NCBI GenBank assembly: GCA_017859785.1 | Contig: JAFMMJ010000011.1 | Coordinates: forward strand, 1 to 43,319 | Length of the DNA stretch: 43,319 bases | Source: Ilumatobacteraceae bacterium | GTDB taxonomy: Bacteria; Actinomycetota; Acidimicrobiia; Acidimicrobiales; Ilumatobacteraceae | Direction of reading: 5' to 3' | Shown here: piece after piece, positions 39,712-43,319 of the stretch | Numbering within the stretch: position 1 is the first letter of the stretch | Layout: every line of letters begins with the position of its first letter | Made by a program: the position numbers and the translations under genes | The notes under the pieces: generated by a model | Seen by the model: only the letters and a program-made list of their open reading frames with translations | Told to the model about the DNA's origin: nothing | The model's database searches: none

Positions 39712-40965
39712 GTGCCCCCGACTTCCCCCGCTTCCTCTGGGCGGTTCCCTGGCCGTCGAGTGGTGGCCGGAGGATTTCTGATCCTCACGACATCAGCCGG
39801 ATTCGGCTTCTACGGGCTCGCGGTCTACCTCAACGCACTGAGTCGTGAGCGCGGCTGGGAGGTCGCGTCGCTCTCGCTCGCGACAACGGTGTTCTTTCTG
39901 GTGGCGGGCTTCGTCGGCCTCTATGTGGCGCGGCTGATCGCACGCCACGACATCCGACTGGTGATCGTGGGCGGCGGGGTCATCGGCGGAGCCTCATTAG
40001 CCCTTCTCGGGCGGGTGAGCGAGCCGTGGCATTTGTTCGTCGTCTACTCCCTCTACGCGGTCGGCTTCGCTGCCGCCGGACTGGTTCCGGTCACGACGGT
40101 GGTGACCCGGTGGTACCACCGTCGGCGAGCGATGGCGATCTCGGTTGCCTCCACTGGGCTTTCCTTCGGAGGGGTGGCGGTCACCCCGGGGGTGAAGTGG
40201 TTCATCGACCAGTCAGATCTCGCGACCGCCGCGCCCTGGCTCGGCTTGTTGTTCCTCATCGGAACGGTGCTTCCCGGCTGGTACATGGTGAGCTCGGATC
40301 CCGAGGCCGTTGGCTTCCATCCCGACGGTGAGCCCCGGGCGGCCGACGCAGCGCCGACCGAGTTGCCGGGCACCCCCTACGAGACCGCTCGACGTTCTCG
40401 CTTCTTTATCGCGGTGACCATCGGCTACGTGTTGGCGTTGGGGTCGCAGGTGGGTGGCATCCAGCAGCTGGTGCGACTTGCCGAGGAACGCACCGACGCG
40501 GCGACGGCCGCGTTCGCGACCTTGGCGCTCGCGCTGACCTCGATTGTGGCCCGCCTCGTTGGCGGTCGGGTGTTCCCGAGGTTCGCTCTCTCTCGAGTGG
40601 TGATGGTGCTCGCCGCGGGGCAAATGGTGGCGCTGATCGCGATCGGGCTGTCTCACTCGGTCGTGTTGCTCTTCGTCTCGATCATCCTCTTCGGAGCGAC
40701 CGTCGGCAACATCCTGATGCTCCAACCCTTGTTGATCGCTGAGCGATTCGGGGTGCGGGAGTATCCACGTCTTTTCTCGCGGAGCCAGTTCATCGGCATT
40801 TTCGGCACGGCCGGTGGGCCGTGGCTCCTCGGATGGCTGCACGACAACGCCGGGGGCTACGACACCGCGTATGTCGTAGCTGGCATCCTCTCGTTGACCG
40901 GGGCGTTGTGTTTCGCGGTCGGTGGCCCGGCCGAGGACCACCACGACCACCTCGCGCTGAGTTAG
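39712..40965 (+). CDS. MFS transporter, oxalate/formate-antiporter or monocarboxylate type
   Basis: 417-aa major facilitator protein with twelve hydrophobic helices. The opening GFGFYGLAVYLNALSRERGW, the loop RWYHRRRAMAISVASTGLSFGG after helix 4, and GIFGTAGGPWLLGWLHD in the second half are characteristic of the OFA/monocarboxylate porter group, which moves small organic acids. The central loop holds the usual charged stretch (SSDPEAVGFHPDG...). The substrate is unknown. GTG start after a leaderless-type promoter. The stop overlaps that of the convergent acyl-CoA dehydrogenase gene by 3 bp. Confidence 0.85.
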   Translation: MPPTSPASSGRFPGRRVVAGGFLILTTSAGFGFYGLAVYLNALSRERGWEVASLSLATTVFFLVAGFVGLYVARLIARHDIRLVIVGGGVIGGASLALLGRVSEPWHLFVVYSLYAVGFAAAGLVPVTTVVTRWYHRRRAMAISVASTGLSFGGVAVTPGVKWFIDQSDLATAAPWLGLLFLIGTVLPGWYMVSSDPEAVGFHPDGEPRAADAAPTELPGTPYETARRSRFFIAVTIGYVLALGSQVGGIQQLVRLAEERTDAATAAFATLALALTSIVARLVGGRVFPRFALSRVVMVLAAGQMVALIAIGLSHSVVLLFVSIILFGATVGNILMLQPLLIAERFGVREYPRLFSRSQFIGIFGTAGGPWLLGWLHDNAGGYDTAYVVAGILSLTGALCFAVGGPAEDHHDHLALS

Positions 40966-42167
40966 CGCTGGGTGCCGACGCGCAGCTCGCGGAACGGAAC
41001 CTTGGTGTCGACGGAGATGTCGCGGGGCAGGCCAAGTACGCGATCTCCAATGATGTTGCGCTGGATCTCGTCGGTGCCTCCAGCGATGCCAGCCTGGAAC
41101 GAGTTGAGCACGACCGACTGCATCATCTGACCCAGCGCGTCACCGGGCTCCCAGGCCTGTGAGCCCGCGCCGGCGATCTCCATCGCGATTTCACGGAATC
41201 GCCAGGAAATCACCGACGAGTAGAGCTTGCCGAGTGAGCCACCCGGGCCAGGGGCTTTGCCGGCCTTCAACTCGGCGCGGGTCCTCATGGCGACGAGTGA
41301 CTTGGTGGTCTCCATGGCGTAGACCTTCATCAGTTCGTCGCGGATGACCGGATCGTCGAGTCGGCCCGTGGCCTTGGCGGCTCCAAGGAGCAGGTCGTAC
41401 ATCGGCTGGCTGATCGCGCCGGCGCCCATTGAGCCAATCGCAACGCGCTCGTACATGAGCATGGCGGTGGCCTGACGCCAACCGTTGTTCATCTCGCCGA
41501 GCAGGTTGTCGGCAGGGATGCGGACATCGGTGAAGAAGACCTCGTTGAAGTGGCTACCGCCGTCGATTTGGTGGATCGGACGGATCTCGACACCGGGAGC
41601 CTTGAGGTCCACGATGAACATCGAGATGCCGGCATGTTTCGGCTGCTCAGGGTCGGTCCGGGCCACGATCACCCCGTAGTCGCTGCGATGAGCGAGGGTG
41701 GTCCACACCTTTTGGCCGTTCAGCACCCACTCATCGCCGTCGCGATCGGCGCGCGTTTGGAGGCTGGCCACATCGCTACCGGCGCCCGGCTCGGAGAACA
41801 TCTGGCACCACACGGTGCGGGCCGCGATGTTGTCGGGCATGTAGCGGCGCTTTTGCTCGTCGGTCCCGAACTCGTTGAGCACCGGGAGGCACATGCCGTG
41901 GCTGATGACGAGCTCACCGGTCATGGCCGGGAACTCTTGGGCGACTTGGCGGAAGATGCGCTCATGCTCGAGCGTGAGGCCCGCACCTCCGAATTCGGTG
42001 TCGTAGGTGAGGCCAGCGAGGCCAGCCTCGGCGAGTGCGGCCTGGAATGATCGGGCTGCTTCGAGGTCGCGGCGGGCTCCGGGCTTGGCGTGCTCGCTCA
42101 AGAACGCACGGCACCGCTCGCGGAAGGCTTCGGCTTCGTCCTTGGACAGGGTGGCGGTATCCGACAT
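40962..42167 (-). CDS. Acyl-CoA dehydrogenase with relocated catalytic Glu
   Basis: 401-aa FAD-dependent acyl-CoA dehydrogenase. SEPGAGSDVASLQT (125-138) is the flavin/substrate motif, GQKVWTTLAH follows, and GGTDEIQRNIIGDRVLG is near the C-terminus. At the usual catalytic position (the Glu of YEGT) it has Gly363 (IAGGT). Glu240 in MLMYERVAIG aligns with the alternative base seen in isovaleryl-CoA dehydrogenase, so activity on branched or unusual acyl-CoA is likely. Many actinobacterial FadE proteins of this type work as heteromers, but no partner gene is adjacent. The frame opens at 42242, yet ATG 42167 has GGAGG 4 nt upstream and is the start. Confidence 0.88.
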   Translation of the reverse strand: MSDTATLSKDEAEAFRERCRAFLSEHAKPGARRDLEAARSFQAALAEAGLAGLTYDTEFGGAGLTLEHERIFRQVAQEFPAMTGELVISHGMCLPVLNEFGTDEQKRRYMPDNIAARTVWCQMFSEPGAGSDVASLQTRADRDGDEWVLNGQKVWTTLAHRSDYGVIVARTDPEQPKHAGISMFIVDLKAPGVEIRPIHQIDGGSHFNEVFFTDVRIPADNLLGEMNNGWRQATAMLMYERVAIGSMGAGAISQPMYDLLLGAAKATGRLDDPVIRDELMKVYAMETTKSLVAMRTRAELKAGKAPGPGGSLGKLYSSVISWRFREIAMEIAGAGSQAWEPGDALGQMMQSVVLNSFQAGIAGGTDEIQRNIIGDRVLGLPRDISVDTKVPFRELRVGTQR

Positions 42168-42171
42168 GGTT

Positions 42172-42176
42172 CCTCC
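42172..42176 (-). promoter_or_regulatory. Ribosome-binding site of the second acyl-CoA dehydrogenase
   Basis: GGAGG on the minus strand 4 nt before ATG 42167. It decides this start over an in-frame start 25 codons upstream. Confidence 0.6.
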
Positions 42177-42250
42177 GGGGTAGAGCAGTCCTGAAAAGGT
42201 GTCACAGGTCAGGGTCGTCGTGCGAATCCAGCGCCCGCGCACGACGAACC

Positions 42251-42256
42251 TAGAGT
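42251..42256 (+). promoter_or_regulatory. -10 box TAGAGT of the dehydratase gene
   Basis: TAGAGT lies 6 nt before GTG 42263. Confidence 0.5.
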
Positions 42257-42262
42257 CGTGGC

Positions 42263-42517
42263 GTGTCGCAGTGGCGTGAAGAGGATGGAGCCCTCAATCG
42301 CGAGTTGGAGTTCGCGGACTTTGGTGAGGCCTTCGCCGCCGTGACCCGCATCGCCGAGATCGCGGAACGGCTCGATCATCACCCCGACATCGAGATCTCC
42401 TACAACCGCGTGGTGTTGCGTTGCACCTCTCACGATGTCGGGCGGAAGGTGACTGCTCGAGACCATCGTCTCGCCACGGAGATCGACGCGATGTTGTTGG
42501 AGTCCGTCGATGGGTGA
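42263..42517 (+). CDS. Pterin-4a-carbinolamine dehydratase
   Basis: 84-aa member of the PCD/DCoH family, which dehydrates 4a-hydroxytetrahydrobiopterin in pterin recycling and in many bacteria also influences molybdopterin or other pterin metabolism. The active-site motif is AERLDHHPDIEISYNRV with His39, His40 and Pro41; the third catalytic region is TSHDVGRKVTARDHRLATEID. The N-terminal W-REEDGALNRELEFADFGEAFAAV is typical. No aromatic amino acid hydroxylase adjoins it, so the in vivo role is open. It overlaps the following gene by 8 bp. Confidence 0.9.
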   Translation: MSQWREEDGALNRELEFADFGEAFAAVTRIAEIAERLDHHPDIEISYNRVVLRCTSHDVGRKVTARDHRLATEIDAMLLESVDG

Positions 42518-42992
42518 CCGTCACCCGAATGTCGAGCGGGTGGTGGCAGCGGGCCGCGAACTCGGCCTCGAGATCGAACCGCGTTCGTTCCCCGAGGGGA
42601 CACGAACCGCTCAGGAGGCGGCCGACGCGATCGGCGTCGAACTCGGTCAGATCGTGAAGAGCCTGATCTTCGGGGTCGACGGCGAGGTGGTGCTCGCCTA
42701 TGTGAGTGGGGCGAACCGCCTTGACGAGAAACTGCTCGCTGCCGCGGCGGGAGGAAGTCGGTGTGAGCGAGTGGATGCCGATGCTGTGCGCAAGGCGACG
42801 GGTTTCCCGATCGGTGGTGTGCCGCCGTTTGGTTTGGAAACCCAACTGAGAATTTTCGTCGACCCCGACCTCCTCAAGTTCGACGAGGTGTGGGCCGCTG
42901 CTGGTACTTGGCACGACGTGTTCCCGATTGACCCGAGAGTTCTGCAGAGTGTCACGAATGGCGTCGTGGTCGAACTGCGACGAACCCCGTGA
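42510..42992 (+). CDS. YbaK/EbsC-family aminoacyl-tRNA deacylase
   Basis: 160-aa single-domain editing protein of the YbaK/ProX/INS superfamily, which hydrolyses mischarged aminoacyl-tRNA (for example Cys- or Ala-tRNAPro). Conserved Lys50 (GQIVKSLIF) and the GGVPPFG loop (102-108) are the key family elements, with FVDPDLLKFDEVWAAAGTWHDVFPIDP near the C-terminus. Residues 75-95 vary in the family, so specificity cannot be set. The ATG lies inside the dehydratase gene (8-bp overlap), indicating coupling. Its TGA shares its last base with the next start (TGATG). Confidence 0.88.
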   Translation: MGDRHPNVERVVAAGRELGLEIEPRSFPEGTRTAQEAADAIGVELGQIVKSLIFGVDGEVVLAYVSGANRLDEKLLAAAAGGSRCERVDADAVRKATGFPIGGVPPFGLETQLRIFVDPDLLKFDEVWAAAGTWHDVFPIDPRVLQSVTNGVVVELRRTP

Positions 42993-43319
42993 TGCCTCTG
43001 TTGGTGAACCGGCTGTTGTTCGGTCTCGCCCTTGGCGCCATCAGTCGAGTGTGGATGAGACTCATCTCGAATGAGCCAGAGTTCTCGTGGGGTGGGACAG
43101 TTGTCGTGGTCGGAGTATTCGTGTTGTCTGGGCTTGGAACCGGTATCAGTTCGATGATGTCGGCTGGTGGTCGACGCAGCGACAGGATTGGCCGAGGTGC
43201 GGGTCTGTGTCTGCTGTTGCCGTTGTTCGGGGCTGCGGGTGCTCAGATGATGCCGACGGTCATCCTTGGCTCGCTGTCAGTTCACAGGAAGACCTGGAAT
43301 CCGTGGATTCGGGTGTTGT
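42992..43319 (+). CDS. Small membrane protein, 3' end outside window
   Basis: Open frame from ATG 42992 (overlapping the previous stop by 1 bp) to the window edge, 109 codons. It encodes three hydrophobic stretches: LLFGLALGAIS, TVVVVGVFVLSGLGTGISSMM and AGLCLLLPLFGAAGAQMMPTVILGSL, separated by basic loops (GGRRSDRIGRG, HRKTWNPW). I do not recognise the family. It is probably a polytopic membrane protein co-transcribed with the deacylase. The C-terminus is not visible, so length and function are open. Confidence 0.6.
   Translation, partial: MPLLVNRLLFGLALGAISRVWMRLISNEPEFSWGGTVVVVGVFVLSGLGTGISSMMSAGGRRSDRIGRGAGLCLLLPLFGAAGAQMMPTVILGSLSVHRKTWNPWIRVL

Overview
The window looks like chromosomal DNA from a GC-rich, mainly aerobic actinobacterium, most plausibly class Acidimicrobiia. 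That placement is an inference from codon use, gene families, the SufB-SufD gene set and the promoter style; no rRNA or tRNA gene is present to test it. I see no phage, insertion sequence, integrase or CRISPR array. Genes are tightly packed, many overlap by 4 bp (ATGA or GTGA), and no gene-free stretch exceeds 300 bp (the longest is 9268-9400).

Layout. 1-4064 (minus): operon for a two-subunit B12 acyl-CoA mutase with isobutyryl-CoA mutase active-site residues, an HSL-type esterase and an amino-acid permease cut by the window edge. 4122-9267: Tag DNA glycosylase, dienelactone hydrolase, acetoacetyl-CoA synthetase, thioesterase, alpha/beta hydrolase and a small membrane protein. 9401-14721: MFS exporter, a flavin disulfide reductase of uncertain substrate, an SGNH lipoprotein and an ABC-F ATPase. 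14726-20184 (minus): thioredoxin-like protein, HrpB helicase, TauE/SafE permease and class I fumarase. 20271-24157: small conserved proteins, a HAD protein, a long acyl-CoA dehydrogenase resembling methylsuccinyl-CoA dehydrogenase, and a LOG-family protein. 24199-27424: a tight three-gene operon for C-N bond hydrolysis (M20 carbamoylase/ureidohydrolase, N-carbamoyl-D-amino-acid hydrolase, compact SsnA-like aminohydrolase). 27486-29644: lipid flippase-like protein and MutY.

The most interesting locus is 29669-31637 (minus). A gene that a standard caller would split into two short ORFs is one selenoprotein of the UGSC type. An in-frame TGA at 29912-29914 encodes Sec94 in the motif U-G-S-C-T-S-C. 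It is followed at the right distance by a SECIS-like hairpin whose apical loop carries GU at positions 23-24 from the UGA. It is co-transcribed with a thioredoxin-domain fusion protein of unknown function, from a leaderless-type promoter, and ends in a strong hairpin shared with mutY.

31761-43319: MBL hydrolase, MauE-like membrane protein, oligopeptidase B, a single-cluster ferredoxin, then an iron-sulfur assembly cluster (sufB, a four-cysteine protein, sufD, a Rieske ferredoxin, sufC) with the same 25-bp palindromic operator before sufB and, inverted, before sufD. A DUF1289 protein, an MFS transporter, a second acyl-CoA dehydrogenase, pterin carbinolamine dehydratase, a YbaK-type deacylase and a truncated membrane protein follow.

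About twenty genes have a TANNNT -10 box only 6-8 nt (once 10 nt) before the start codon. This implies leaderless mRNAs and was used here to fix several starts.
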